This document shows, one piece after another, positions 43,887-53,025 of a DNA stretch of 64,000 nt. Below the pieces are notes generated by a model. That model ran no database searches. It was not told the origin of the DNA and saw nothing but the letters and a program-made list of their open reading frames with translations. A program made the translations under genes and the position numbers. Numbering within the stretch: position 1 is the stretch's first letter; each line of letters begins with the position of its first letter. This DNA is from Parabacteroides sp. (GTDB lineage Bacteria > Bacteroidota > Bacteroidia > Bacteroidales > Tannerellaceae): positions 62,001 to 126,000 of the forward strand of contig JAQVCX010000001.1 of the NCBI GenBank assembly GCA_028689545.1. The letters are read 5' to 3'.

Positions 43887-46679
43887 TTATTTTCCTAAAA
43901 TGAAGTCGATATCTTCTTCTGATAAATCCTTGGAGGTAGATGCGTCGTTGCCGATCAGCTCGTTGAAAAGCTCGGTCTTCTTAGCTTGTAGCTCTTGGAT
44001 TTTCTCCTCTATGCTCCCTCTGGTTATCAAGGAATAGCTTAGTACCTTATTGGTCTGCCCGATGCGATGCAACCGGCTGATGCCTTGTTCCTCGGCGGCC
44101 TTGTTCCACCAAGGTTCGAAGATGAATACGGTATCGGCTGCCGTGAGGTTCAGTCCGACTCCGCCGGTTTTTAAAGTCATCAAGAAGACCTTGCAGCGAG
44201 GGTCGTTTTGGAAACGTTCCACTAGGCTTTTCCTGTCATGCGTGGAACCGGTCATGCTGACGAAATCGATGCCGTGGTTGTCTAGCATTTCTCCGGCCAG
44301 CTCCAAGCCTGCGATGAAATTAAAGAATACTACAGCCTTATGCCCGTTCGAGATGGCATCCAATAAGTTGTCTATAAGCAAGCTGAGTTTTGGGGAGGTG
44401 ACCACCCCGTCGCTTAGGTTTTCCGGTATGGAGGCGATACGGCGCAGCTCATTCAAGGCTTGGAACATCACGAACTTTGATCTTTGTAAACCTTCGGTCG
44501 CGATGGTCTGCTTGATTTGCCGGTAGTAATAACTCCGTCTTTTTTCGTAAAGGCTGGCTTGTTCATCGCTCATATCGATGGATATGGTCTGCTCCATGCG
44601 ATCCGGCAATTCGGATAATACGTCTTTCTTCAAGCGGCGCAGGAGAAAAGGGGATATCTTTTTTCGGAGAGCAGACATTGTCTCTTTATCTCCGTCTCGC
44701 TGGATCGGGAGCGTATAGGTTTGGTTAAAGTTGTCGAAGCTGCCGAACATAGTGGGGTTTAAGAACCTGAACAGGGAGTATAGCTCTGTCAGGTTGTTCT
44801 CGATAGGCGTGCCGCTAAGGGCAAAGCGTCGCTGTGCCTGTAAAAGATAGATGGCTTGCGTGGTTTGGGCGTTGACGTTCTTGATGTTCTGCGATTCATC
44901 GAGGATGACACAATGAAACTTCTCTTCCTTGAAACATTCTATGTCATTGCGTACCATGGCGTATGTCGTGAGGATGAGCGAATGTTTGCGTGCCTTTTCT
45001 AAATTCCTGCTGTTTTCATAGTAGGTATAGACTTTCAAGGTAGGAGCGAACTTTTGTAACTCGTTTTGCCAGTTGAAAAGTAGGCTGCGGGGCATGACGA
45101 TCAGAGACGGTTGTTTGCTCTTCGGATACAGGTAGGACAGCAATGTGATGGTTTGCAATGTCTTGCCTAAGCCCATATCGTCGGCCAAGCAGCCTCCTAG
45201 CTTGTTGTCGTATAGATATTTCAGCCATTTTACGCCCTCTTGTTGATAAGGGCGAAGGGTGGCTTTTACTTTAGAAGGTTGAAACGGCTCTTTCGCGAGG
45301 TTGTTGAATCCCTCGTATATTTGGCGATGTTGCTTGAACGCATCTCCTTCCAAGCTCTGTTCCAGCAGCTCCTCTACCTCGGGGAGGTCGAAGAAGGAGA
45401 GACGTGTGGATCCCTTTCGTTTTCCTCGGGTGAAGACTCGTTCCAGTTTGCGTATATAACTGGCATCGAGGAGGGCTCGGTTGCCGTTGGATAATGTGAT
45501 ATACCGTTGTTTCTTGTATTGGGCCAACAAGTCTTGCAACGAGAAAGACTCTTGCTCGATCGCTACGGAAGCCTCTCCCTCCAGAAAGTCTATGCCTGAG
45601 GAGAGCGTGAGGTTTAATTGGGGATGTACCAGCTGGATATTGTATTTTTTCAATCGCTCGGCACCCAATAGAATATAATTGTCCAGCAACTCCGGCAGAG
45701 AGTAAAGCAGGAACGCCGAGGCTATTTCCGGAGGTACGATGAAGTGGTTGTTTTCCTCGTAGATGTCTTTTTTTTGTTGACGTGAAGAGGCGTATCGCTC
45801 CAACGTCTTCAATAGTTGTTCCTTATGGGGGGTAATAGGCGTTTGCAAGACTCTGGCCAATTTGATCGTACGTCCTTCGCTGTTCGTTTGTACGATCCAA
45901 GTGAGGTCTATTTGTTTCAACCACGGGTCGTTTTGTTGAGGGATAGACTGGGTGAGGTAGAGATAGAGCGCTTGGTCTTCATCTGCTTTTTCGAAAATGA
46001 GCGTTGGCTTTGTCTTTATCTGTTCATCGGAGAATAGGATCTCGTAGTCTTCGTAGCTTACGTCTATATGGGTCATATAGGAATAAAGGACGGATAGGTA
46101 GAGATCGAGCTGGGCTTCGTTGAATGGCGTGTTGAAAAATGCCAATTGGACGAAATTCTCGCCAACAGGATCGATTGGATAGATGGTCCGGCCGGCTAAG
46201 GCGAATGAGTCGGACAGCAGCTGGAAATTATCGTAGTCTCCATCTTCCGTATGAAGGATAAAGTGGGGGGCTAATCGGTTGGCAAGAGTGGATGCCTCGA
46301 TATGGAGCAACAGTTTTGTTGCTCCATGCCCTTGTCTCAAAGGACGGTTTAGGCTGTCTCGTAAATTGTCGCATCGGATGGCAATGTAGAGTAGGTGCCC
46401 ATATTCGCCGAGATAGATTCTTTGTCTGTTCGTGTCCCATGAGAATTGCGATTCTTTTTTCTCTTGGATGCTGTCTATCATGCGGAGTAGATTGAATGTG
46501 TCTCCGCTGAAATTGTGATAGTCTGCCACGACTGGCTGTCCATCCTTATCTACAATGTAAATAAAAAAGCCATGTTCGTCTTTTTCGATGCGAAAATAGA
46601 TTTCCTGTTGAGCCGTTGTCTGTAGGTTTATCGAAGTATTCTTATTTTTCAGAAAAGGAAATAAATCTTCTGCTAACAT
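43887..46679 (-). CDS. SNF2-family DEAD/DEAH-type helicase
   Basis: A 930-residue Swi2/Snf2 ATPase. About 450 N-terminal residues are lineage-specific with mixed strands and helices. The helicase core starts near 475: Walker A LADDMGLGKTLQTITLLSYL, motif II ILDESQN (DESQ in place of DEAH), motif III ALSGTPIENNLTELYSLFRF, then the C-terminal lobe FFNFIAGLELAG, TLKTGGVGLNLTAADTVFIF, and motif VI QGISRLHRIGQTN. It resembles bacterial HepA/RapA-like translocases but without recognisable Tudor domains. It is followed by a 622-residue partner 12 bp downstream. A role in DNA transactions or defence is possible; nothing decides. Confidence 0.93.
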   Translation of the reverse strand: MLAEDLFPFLKNKNTSINLQTTAQQEIYFRIEKDEHGFFIYIVDKDGQPVVADYHNFSGDTFNLLRMIDSIQEKKESQFSWDTNRQRIYLGEYGHLLYIAIRCDNLRDSLNRPLRQGHGATKLLLHIEASTLANRLAPHFILHTEDGDYDNFQLLSDSFALAGRTIYPIDPVGENFVQLAFFNTPFNEAQLDLYLSVLYSYMTHIDVSYEDYEILFSDEQIKTKPTLIFEKADEDQALYLYLTQSIPQQNDPWLKQIDLTWIVQTNSEGRTIKLARVLQTPITPHKEQLLKTLERYASSRQQKKDIYEENNHFIVPPEIASAFLLYSLPELLDNYILLGAERLKKYNIQLVHPQLNLTLSSGIDFLEGEASVAIEQESFSLQDLLAQYKKQRYITLSNGNRALLDASYIRKLERVFTRGKRKGSTRLSFFDLPEVEELLEQSLEGDAFKQHRQIYEGFNNLAKEPFQPSKVKATLRPYQQEGVKWLKYLYDNKLGGCLADDMGLGKTLQTITLLSYLYPKSKQPSLIVMPRSLLFNWQNELQKFAPTLKVYTYYENSRNLEKARKHSLILTTYAMVRNDIECFKEEKFHCVILDESQNIKNVNAQTTQAIYLLQAQRRFALSGTPIENNLTELYSLFRFLNPTMFGSFDNFNQTYTLPIQRDGDKETMSALRKKISPFLLRRLKKDVLSELPDRMEQTISIDMSDEQASLYEKRRSYYYRQIKQTIATEGLQRSKFVMFQALNELRRIASIPENLSDGVVTSPKLSLLIDNLLDAISNGHKAVVFFNFIAGLELAGEMLDNHGIDFVSMTGSTHDRKSLVERFQNDPRCKVFLMTLKTGGVGLNLTAADTVFIFEPWWNKAAEEQGISRLHRIGQTNKVLSYSLITRGSIEEKIQELQAKKTELFNELIGNDASTSKDLSEEDIDFILGK

Positions 46680-46710
46680 AGATTGATTGTTTGTGAGTGC
46701 AAAATATGAT

Positions 46711-48222
46711 TTACTTGATTTGTTTAAACGCTTTTCCGAGCATGTCCGTGATGTCGCTGGCGATCATGCTCTCTTCCGAACGGAAAGCGGCGGCAAGATC
46801 ACCGGCCGTACCATGCAAGAATACTCCGACAGCGGCTGTCGTCTCCGGTGAATAGCCTTGTGCCAATAGGCCGAGGATGATACCGGTTAATACATCCCCG
46901 CTCCCTGCGGTAGCCATACCCGGATTTCCGGTGCTATTGAAATATATATTTCCCGTAGAGGTGCAAATAGCGGTGTAAGCACCTTTCAATACGATACAAA
47001 TCTTATGCTCGACGGCGAAAGATTGCGCTTTCATCAAACGGTCGTATGAGTTTGTGCTCTCGCCTGCTATCCGGTCGAACTCTTTCGGATGGGGAGTAAG
47101 GATGCTTCGTGGCGGGATCTTATTAAATAAGTCCTTGTTGGATGCCATTATATTAATAGCGTCCGCGTCGATAACGACCGGTTTTGCGCTGGATTGCAGG
47201 ATGCGTTCGATGGCGGCGGCGGATTCCAAATGCTGTCCGAGTCCTGGCCCCATACCGACAGCGGAGTAACTACCGATCTCGGGAACCGTAGAGAAATAAT
47301 CCGGATTTGCGTCTAAGCTTAACATCGCTTCCGGGAAAGCGGTCTGGAATATCGATTCGCCTCGGGTTGGGATATGTACGGTCAATAGTCCGGCTCCGCT
47401 CCGTAAGCATGCCTTCGCGGATAATAGGGCGGCTCCCATTTTCCCTTTGCTTCCGGCGATTAATAAGGCATGGCCGAATGTCCCTTTATGCGAGAAACGC
47501 TTGCGAGACTTTAACGAATAGGATATATCCTCCTCCGTGACCAATGCGTAAGGGGAAGCCGTCTCATAAACCGCGTCCGGATGGATTCCGATGTCCAGTA
47601 TTTTCCACTCGCCTACATATTGCTCATTCTCCGGAAAAAGAAACGCTAGTTTCGGGAAACCGAATGTCAAGGTCAAGTTGGCCTTGATGATTGTCTCCGA
47701 GTCATTCTTGCGATTATCCTCCCCGAATAAGCCGGATGGAATATCGATCGCTACGACTTCCGCCTCGGATTGGTTGATATAATTGACCATAGCGGCGAAA
47801 CCTCCGGTGATAGGACGGTTCAATCCCGAACCGAACAGGCCATCGATCACCACGTCTCGGTCGGTTAGCGTCGGCGGTTCAAAGTCTCGGACCACTTCCG
47901 TGAATTCGATCCGTTCCATGTCGAGCAGACGTTGCTTGTTTTGCTCGCACTCTACGGACAGATGCTCCGTCGGGTTAAATAGATACGTCTCTACCCGGTA
48001 TGATTCCTCGTTCAAAAGGCGGGCGATGGCCAAAGCGTCGGCTCCGTTGTTGCCTTGACCGGCGAAAATCACGATGCGGATCTGCTTGGAGTAGTGCCGG
48101 CAAAACTCATGGACGAACATCGTAGCGGCACGTTCTACTAGGTTGATCGAACTAATTGGCTCGTGTTGAATCGTATATTGATCGAGCTCCTTTACCTTGT
48201 CTGTAGCGAATATCTTAATCAT
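46711..48222 (-). CDS. nnr: Bifunctional NAD(P)HX epimerase/dehydratase
   Basis: A 503-residue metabolite-repair enzyme that reconverts damaged NAD(P)H hydrates. The N-terminal YjeF_N epimerase half (about 1-215) has IVIFAGQGNNGADALAIARL and VVIDGLFGSGLNRPI. The C-terminal ADP-dependent dehydratase half (about 225-503) has SHKGTFGHALLIAGSKGKMG and the catalytic GSGDVLTGIILGLLAQG. It is divergent from hpt with 124 bp between the starts. Confidence 0.95.
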   Translation of the reverse strand: MIKIFATDKVKELDQYTIQHEPISSINLVERAATMFVHEFCRHYSKQIRIVIFAGQGNNGADALAIARLLNEESYRVETYLFNPTEHLSVECEQNKQRLLDMERIEFTEVVRDFEPPTLTDRDVVIDGLFGSGLNRPITGGFAAMVNYINQSEAEVVAIDIPSGLFGEDNRKNDSETIIKANLTLTFGFPKLAFLFPENEQYVGEWKILDIGIHPDAVYETASPYALVTEEDISYSLKSRKRFSHKGTFGHALLIAGSKGKMGAALLSAKACLRSGAGLLTVHIPTRGESIFQTAFPEAMLSLDANPDYFSTVPEIGSYSAVGMGPGLGQHLESAAAIERILQSSAKPVVIDADAINIMASNKDLFNKIPPRSILTPHPKEFDRIAGESTNSYDRLMKAQSFAVEHKICIVLKGAYTAICTSTGNIYFNSTGNPGMATAGSGDVLTGIILGLLAQGYSPETTAAVGVFLHGTAGDLAAAFRSEESMIASDITDMLGKAFKQIK

Positions 48223-48292
48223 AATTCTATATGTCTGGGATTTTTATTCTGCTTACAAATGTATAACAAACTTTGGTATGTTGCTACACTTT

Positions 48293-48323
48293 TTTGTGCA
48301 TCACCGAAAAAGTTGTACATTTG
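48293..48323 (+). promoter_or_regulatory. Consensus Bacteroidetes promoter for hpt
   Basis: TTTG (48293-48296), exactly 19 bp, then TACATTTG (48316-48323), a full match to TTTG-N19-TAnnTTTG. Transcription would start near 48330, 17 bp before the ATG. Confidence 0.85.
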
Positions 48324-48346
48324 TCCCTTCGAAAACCAAAAGATTT

Positions 48347-48883
48347 ATGGATAGAATTCGTCTAAAAGACAAAGAATTTGAACTGTTTATTCCGGAGTCG
48401 GATATTCAGGCGGCTATCGCTAGAATGGCCGTTCAAATTAAAGCGGATGTGGAAGGGAAGAATCCTCTATTCGTGGGTGTGCTAAACGGGGCTTTTATGT
48501 TTGTAGCCGACCTGATGCGTGAGCTGGATATTGCGTGTGAGCTGACGTTCGCTCGTTATTCCTCGTATCAAGGGACATCCAGTACGGGCGTATTGAATGA
48601 GATCATGCCTGTGCAGGCCGATATTCGCGGGCGTATGGTGATCTTATTGGAAGATATTATCGATACGGGCTTTACGATGAGCTACGTGATGGAGAAGCTT
48701 CGGAGCAAGGGTGCCGCCGACGTGAGATTGGCGACGATGCTTTTCAAGCCGGAATCCTTGAAATGTGAGTTGGTCCCTGATTATGTAGGCTTACAGATTC
48801 CCGCTGATTTTATCGTGGGACATGGTTTGGATTATGATGAGTTGGGCCGTTCATATAAGGATATCTATAAGGTTGTGGAATAA
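48347..48883 (+). CDS. hpt: Hypoxanthine phosphoribosyltransferase
   Basis: A 178-residue purine-salvage enzyme that makes IMP or GMP from hypoxanthine or guanine and PRPP. The PRPP-binding loop is LLEDIIDTGFTMSYV and the flexible loop region is FARYSSYQGTSSTG; the end shows VGHGLDYDELGRSYKDI. I chose ATG at 48347 because the promoter lies immediately upstream; a longer open frame from 48197 would cross the promoter and does not fit the family. adk follows after 36 bp. Confidence 0.96.
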   Translation: MDRIRLKDKEFELFIPESDIQAAIARMAVQIKADVEGKNPLFVGVLNGAFMFVADLMRELDIACELTFARYSSYQGTSSTGVLNEIMPVQADIRGRMVILLEDIIDTGFTMSYVMEKLRSKGAADVRLATMLFKPESLKCELVPDYVGLQIPADFIVGHGLDYDELGRSYKDIYKVVE

Positions 48884-48919
48884 AATAGTATACATTATAT
48901 ATAATAAAGGAACAATAGT

Positions 48920-49489
48920 ATGTTGAACGTAGTTATTTTTGGTGCTCCCGGTTCAGGTAAGGGAACACAAAGTGAGTTGATTATTAAAGAATACGGTTTG
49001 GATCATATCTCTACTGGCGACGTATTACGTGGCGAGATGAAGGCAGAGACTGAGCTGGGCAAGATCGCTAAGGATTATATCGAGAAGGGACAATTGGTTC
49101 CGGACGAGTTGATCGTTGATATGTTGGCGAATGTATTGGATAGCAAGAAGCCGGCTAAGGGCGTGATCTTCGATGGCTTTCCTCGTACGATCCCTCAAGC
49201 GAAGGCTTTGAAAAAGATGTTGAACGAGCGTGGAACTGACGTTTCCGTTATGTTGAACCTCCAGGTAGAGGAAGAGGAGTTGATCAAACGTCTATTGGAG
49301 CGTGGTAAAGTATCCGGACGTTCTGACGATAACTTGGAGACCATCAAATCCAGACTGGATGTTTACCATACTCAAACAGCGCCTTTGGCAGATTACTATG
49401 TAGGCGAAGGCAAGCACGTAGCCATCAAAGGTATGGGAACGATCGAGGATATCTTCGGCCGTATCAAAGAGGCAATTGATAAGTTATAA
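48920..49489 (+). CDS. adk: Adenylate kinase
   Basis: A 189-residue nucleotide kinase balancing ATP, ADP and AMP. Seen are the P-loop FGAPGSGKGTQSELI, the AMP-binding DHISTGDVLRGEM, FDGFPRTIPQAKAL and the LID arginines GRSDDNLETIKSRL. The LID is the short form without the zinc-binding cysteines. It follows hpt after 36 bp and is separated from obgE by 88 bp of A+T-rich repeats. Confidence 0.97.
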   Translation: MLNVVIFGAPGSGKGTQSELIIKEYGLDHISTGDVLRGEMKAETELGKIAKDYIEKGQLVPDELIVDMLANVLDSKKPAKGVIFDGFPRTIPQAKALKKMLNERGTDVSVMLNLQVEEEELIKRLLERGKVSGRSDDNLETIKSRLDVYHTQTAPLADYYVGEGKHVAIKGMGTIEDIFGRIKEAIDKL

Positions 49490-49500
49490 TGCGGATTTGT

Positions 49501-49569
49501 AATTTATGATTTCAACGCATTATCCTGTGTATATGGAATCATAAATCATACATTATAAATCATAAATAT
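49501..49569. repeat. AATTTATGATTT/AATCATAAAT repeat words between adk and obgE
   Basis: TAATTTATGATTT (49501-49513) and three copies of ATCATAAAT-like words (about 49537-49566) are mutually complementary and can pair over a 24-nt loop. This is the A+T-rich counterpart of the TTGACAG words near truA. Confidence 0.6.
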
Positions 49570-49577
49570 TTAAAAGT

Positions 49578-50738
49578 ATGGCTGAATCGAACTTTGTAGA
49601 TTATGTCAAGATCTATTGCCGCTCGGGAAAGGGCGGAAGAGGATCTTCTCACTTCCGTCGCGAGAAATACATTCCGAAAGGAGGTCCCGACGGGGGCGAT
49701 GGAGGGAGAGGAGGTCATGTGTATCTCCGCGGTAACCGGAATTACTGGACGCTCCTTCACTTGAAATATGAGCGTCATATCATGGCCACCAATGGTGAGA
49801 GTGGTAGCGCGAAGCGTAGCTCGGGTAAAGACGGGGAGGATCGGGTGATCGAGGTTCCTTGCGGTACGGTTGTTTACGACGCTGAGACCGGCGAGTTTAT
49901 CTGCGATGTTACGGAAGACGGTCAGCAAGTGATGTTGCTGAAAGGCGGTCGTGGCGGTCTGGGTAATTTTAACTTCAAGACGGCTACCAATCAAGCCCCC
50001 CGTTATTCGCAACCGGGTGAGCCGGCTTTGGAACGTATGGTGATCCTTCAGTTGAAGTTGCTGGCCGATGTCGGTTTGGTAGGATTCCCGAACGCCGGTA
50101 AATCTACCTTGCTTTCTGTCGTATCAGCCGCTAAGCCTAAGATCGCCAACTATCCTTTTACTACGTTGGAGCCTAATTTAGGCATCGTGAGTTATCGTGA
50201 TAACCGTTCGTTCGTAATGGCCGATATACCGGGTATTATCGAAGGGGCGAGCGATGGTAAAGGTTTGGGACTGCGTTTCTTGCGTCATATCGAACGTAAT
50301 TCATTGTTATTGTTCATGGTTCCCGCTGAGGCGGATGATATCAAGAAAGAATACGAGATCTTGCATAATGAGTTGGTGAAGTATAATCCGGAATTGCTGG
50401 ATAAGCGCCGTGTACTGGCGATCACCAAGAGCGATATGCTGGATGAGGAATTGATCGAGGCTTTGTCGCGAGACTTGCCGGAGGGAATTCCGTATATCTT
50501 TATATCTTCTATCACGGGACTGGGTATTGTTGAGTTGAAAGACCTTTTATGGAAAGAGCTGAATAAGGAGAATTTCCATGAGACAGAGCGAATTGTCCAT
50601 AAGAATATAGATGTAAGCACGTTGGAATTTGAAGACGACGACGAATACATCTTCCCCGTGGATGAGGACGAGGATGACCCTGAAGAGGAATACGAGGAAT
50701 ACTGGGACGATGACGAGGGTGAATCTACAGGAAAATAA
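49578..50738 (+). CDS. obgE: Obg-family GTPase (CgtA)
   Basis: A 386-residue GTPase that acts in late assembly of the large ribosomal subunit and in stress signalling. The glycine-rich Obg fold (about 1-158) shows [17 protein letters not shown] and [16 protein letters not shown]. The G domain has G1 [14 protein letters not shown]2 FTTLEPNLG and G3 [16 protein letters not shown]. The tail (about 345-386) is highly acidic. The end overlaps the pgeF start. Confidence 0.97.
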   Translation: MAESNFVDYVKIYCRSGKGGRGSSHFRREKYIPKGGPDGGDGGRGGHVYLRGNRNYWTLLHLKYERHIMATNGESGSAKRSSGKDGEDRVIEVPCGTVVYDAETGEFICDVTEDGQQVMLLKGGRGGLGNFNFKTATNQAPRYSQPGEPALERMVILQLKLLADVGLVGFPNAGKSTLLSVVSAAKPKIANYPFTTLEPNLGIVSYRDNRSFVMADIPGIIEGASDGKGLGLRFLRHIERNSLLLFMVPAEADDIKKEYEILHNELVKYNPELLDKRRVLAITKSDMLDEELIEALSRDLPEGIPYIFISSITGLGIVELKDLLWKELNKENFHETERIVHKNIDVSTLEFEDDDEYIFPVDEDEDDPEEEYEEYWDDDEGESTGK

Positions 50739-51537
50739 GCAAATAGAGGTGTCACGGTTCTCCGGGTTAAGCGGATTCCGCGACATTTCTCATTTTACGA
50801 CAACACGTCGTGGCGGCGTGAGTACGGGAACATTCGCTTCGATGAATCCGGGCATTTATACCGAGGATGATCCGGGTTTGATCCGGAAGAACTTAGCGCT
50901 CCTCTCGGATGCGGTCGGGATTTCCCCAAAGAATATGGTTATGCCTCATCAGACCCATGAGGATCGAGTATTGGTGATCGACGCCTCTTTCCTTTCGTTG
51001 GATGATAAAGAGCGAAAGCTGCGTTTGGAAGGCGTGGATGCTTTGGTGACGAATGTTCCGGGGGTATGTGTTGCCGTATCTACGGCAGATTGCGTCCCTG
51101 TCTTGTTATATGCGCCAGATCGTAAAGTGGTAGCTGCTATCCATGCGGGATGGCGGGGTACGGTTTTACGCATAGCTCGTAAGGCTGCGAACTTGATGAT
51201 CGAGGCATACGATTGCGATCCCGCTCAATTGGTTGCCGGAATAGGCCCTTCTATCAGTCAAGCGGCATTTGAGGTGGGAGAGGAGGTCGTAAAAGCTTTT
51301 CAAACGGCAGGATTTCCAATGGAGCGGATTCTTCGGCGTAACACGGAGACTCAAAAAGCGCATATCGATCTATGGGAAACCAACCGTTTGCAATTGTTGG
51401 AGGCAGGATTGCTCTCCGAGCATATAGAGGTCGCTGGCATCTGTACTTATATGCGGCATGAGGATTATTTCTCCGCTCGTCGCCTTGGTGTCAAAAGCGG
51501 GCGGATTCTTACCGGGATCTGCTTGAGAAAATCTTAG
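50710..51537 (+). CDS. pgeF: Purine nucleoside phosphorylase PgeF (YfiH/laccase-domain)
   Basis: A protein of about 275 residues of the YfiH/multicopper-like family, now linked to purine nucleoside phosphorylase and peptidoglycan-editing activity. Seen are [27 protein letters not shown] (His), [16 protein letters not shown] (Cys), [15 protein letters not shown] (His) and [15 protein letters not shown]. The start is uncertain: ATG at 50710 overlaps obgE by 29 bp; GTG at 50719 is an alternative. The more distal reading from 50629 lies inside the obgE acidic tail and is rejected. Confidence 0.92.
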   Translation: MTRVNLQENKQIEVSRFSGLSGFRDISHFTTTRRGGVSTGTFASMNPGIYTEDDPGLIRKNLALLSDAVGISPKNMVMPHQTHEDRVLVIDASFLSLDDKERKLRLEGVDALVTNVPGVCVAVSTADCVPVLLYAPDRKVVAAIHAGWRGTVLRIARKAANLMIEAYDCDPAQLVAGIGPSISQAAFEVGEEVVKAFQTAGFPMERILRRNTETQKAHIDLWETNRLQLLEAGLLSEHIEVAGICTYMRHEDYFSARRLGVKSGRILTGICLRKS

Positions 51538-51564
51538 TTATATTGGCTCAAACTTATAATAGAC

Positions 51565-52254
51565 ATGATTTCAATCACTCTTTCATCTGAGATATCGGAG
51601 GCTTGCCCCGATCTTCATGTGCTGGCTATCGCTTGCCAAGTAAAGAACACGGAGCCCAATGAGCGTCTTTGGGAAGACATTGCCCGTGTTGAGGAAGATA
51701 TTCGTTCTACCAGTAAGATAGAGGATATTAATAAGTGGACTCCTATTTTCGCTACCCGTCAGGCTTATAAACGTCTGGGGAAAGATCCGAACCGGTATCG
51801 CCCTTCCGCCGAGGCGTTAAGAAGGCGGATACTTCGCGGGCTTCCTTTATATAAGATAGATACCTTGGTGGATATCATCAATCTGGTTTCTATCCGTAGC
51901 GGTTATTCTATCGGAGGATTTGACGCGGATAAGATTGTCGGCGGATTGGAACTGGGTGTCGGAAAAGAAGGGGAGATTTATCACGGTATCGGACGTGGTG
52001 AATTGAATATCGCCGGTCTCCCTGTCTACCGGGATGAGGTAGCGGGTGTAGGAACGCCTACTAGCGATGAGGAACGTACCAAGATTGAAATGTCGACCAC
52101 TTCATTGTTAATGATTCTGAATGGTTATTCCGGCAAGGAGGGGCTGCTGGAAGCGGGTCGTTACTCGGTTGACTTATTAAGAAGATATGTTTCAGCCGTA
52201 AACGTGGAAGCGGAACTGATATGCCGAGATAACAGAGGAAAAATAACGTTATAA
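51565..52254 (+). CDS. Stand-alone B3/B4 (PheT editing-like) domain protein
   Basis: A 229-residue protein made almost entirely of a B3/B4 domain, the editing module of the phenylalanyl-tRNA synthetase beta subunit. Seen are FATRQAYKRLGKDPNRYRPS, EALRRRILRGLPLYKIDTLV, DIINLVSIRSGYSIGGFDAD and the end MILNGYSGKEGLLEAGRYSV. It lies 27 bp after pgeF and may be co-transcribed. Free-standing versions are thought to edit mischarged tRNAs in trans; for this family the activity is not established. Confidence 0.88.
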   Translation: MISITLSSEISEACPDLHVLAIACQVKNTEPNERLWEDIARVEEDIRSTSKIEDINKWTPIFATRQAYKRLGKDPNRYRPSAEALRRRILRGLPLYKIDTLVDIINLVSIRSGYSIGGFDADKIVGGLELGVGKEGEIYHGIGRGELNIAGLPVYRDEVAGVGTPTSDEERTKIEMSTTSLLMILNGYSGKEGLLEAGRYSVDLLRRYVSAVNVEAELICRDNRGKITL

Positions 52255-52319
52255 CCGTGTTAAAATTGTTCACAAAGCAAAAAAGCCCCCTCTTTTATGC
52301 TAAAAAGCATCTATAATCT

Positions 52320-52349
52320 TTTGTTTTAATCATTTAATCTATAAATTTG
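52320..52349 (+). promoter_or_regulatory. Bacteroidetes promoter for the winged-helix gene
   Basis: TTTG (52320-52323), an 18-bp spacer and TAAATTTG (52342-52349). The gene starts at 52377. Confidence 0.7.
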
Positions 52350-52376
52350 TCCCCTGTAATCAAATGTTATCATAAA

Positions 52377-52577
52377 ATGATCGAATTAATAGGTGCAAAC
52401 GCCGGCCTTGTATGGAACGTTTTAAATGAAGGCGGTAAAATGAGTTTTAAGGCAGTGAAGAAAGCCACGAAGATTAAAGCGGAAAAAGATATGTACGCCG
52501 CTTTTGGTTGGTTGGCAAAAGAAGGTAAATTAGCTTTCGAGAAAATTGAAGGTGAAATGTATGTTTCTTTAGTGTAA
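52377..52577 (+). CDS. Small winged helix-turn-helix protein (DUF2582-like)
   Basis: A 66-residue single winged-helix domain, seen in Bacteroidetes and some archaea as DUF2582. Typical are LVWNVLNEGGKMSFKAVKKA and MYAAFGWLAKEGKLAFEKIE. The ATG at 52377 lies just downstream of a promoter; an upstream in-frame start at 52347 overlaps the -7 box and is rejected. It is alone between its own promoter and terminator, so it forms a monocistronic unit. Function unknown, DNA binding expected. Confidence 0.85.
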   Translation: MIELIGANAGLVWNVLNEGGKMSFKAVKKATKIKAEKDMYAAFGWLAKEGKLAFEKIEGEMYVSLV

Positions 52578-52605
52578 ACAAGAGGAACGTTTACAAGAAT
52601 TAGGG

Positions 52606-52636
52606 AGGGCTGTTCGATCTTTTGAACGGCCTTTTT
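52606..52636 (+). terminator. Terminator of the winged-helix gene
   Basis: GGCTGTTC and GAACGGCC form a stem around an 8-nt loop, followed by TTTTTAT. Confidence 0.85.
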
Positions 52637-52700
52637 ATTTGTTCATACGTTTTCTGTCAAAATAATTAAGTCTACAGTTGGTTAATTCAATTCAAAAACT

Positions 52701-52708
52701 TACTTTTG
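52701..52708 (+). promoter_or_regulatory. -7 element for the coiled-coil/zapA genes
   Basis: TACTTTTG fits TAnnTTTG, 19 bp before the ATG at 52727. A TTGG around 52678-52682 could serve as the -33 box. Confidence 0.6.
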
Positions 52709-52726
52709 TGTAGAATTTGGTGTGAA

Positions 52727-53020
52727 ATGACCGAAGATCATAAGAGATTGTTGGCTGTGTTTGAGGTTAGAGTTCGTGATTTGATGGCGTTGTGCGATCA
52801 GCAGAAACGTGGAATAGACGAACTTACAGCTGCTTTGAGCCTTAAAGACGAGGAGTTGCGGCAGGCGAAGGATATGATTGAAGGATTGAATGCCAAATGT
52901 GATAACATGCTGACGGCGCGAATTGTTTCTACGAACGAGGGAGAGATGAAGAACGCCCGGATGCGGTTATCGAAATTAGTGCGGGAAGTAGATAAGTGCA
53001 TCGCACTTTTAAATGAATAA
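52727..53020 (+). CDS. Small coiled-coil protein preceding zapA
   Basis: A 97-residue, highly charged protein predicted to be one long coiled coil (heptads through LLAVFEVRVRDLMALCDQQK, AALSLKDEELRQAKDMIEGL, to RLSKLVREVDKCIALL). It has no signal or membrane segment. The ATG at 52727 follows the -7 box. It ends 5 bp before zapA, so the two are translationally coupled. By size, shape and position it may play the part of ZapB, which bridges ZapA; no sequence identity with ZapB is claimed. Confidence 0.78.
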   Translation: MTEDHKRLLAVFEVRVRDLMALCDQQKRGIDELTAALSLKDEELRQAKDMIEGLNAKCDNMLTARIVSTNEGEMKNARMRLSKLVREVDKCIALLNE

Positions 53021-53025
53021 AAGCG

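Noticed and set aside
48197..48346. Longer hpt start at 48197
   Set aside because: It would run through a perfect promoter (48293-48323) and adds 50 residues absent from the family.
50285..50755. Serine-rich antisense frame opposite the obgE tail
   Set aside because: Arises from the acidic GAN-rich codons of the Obg tail read backwards.
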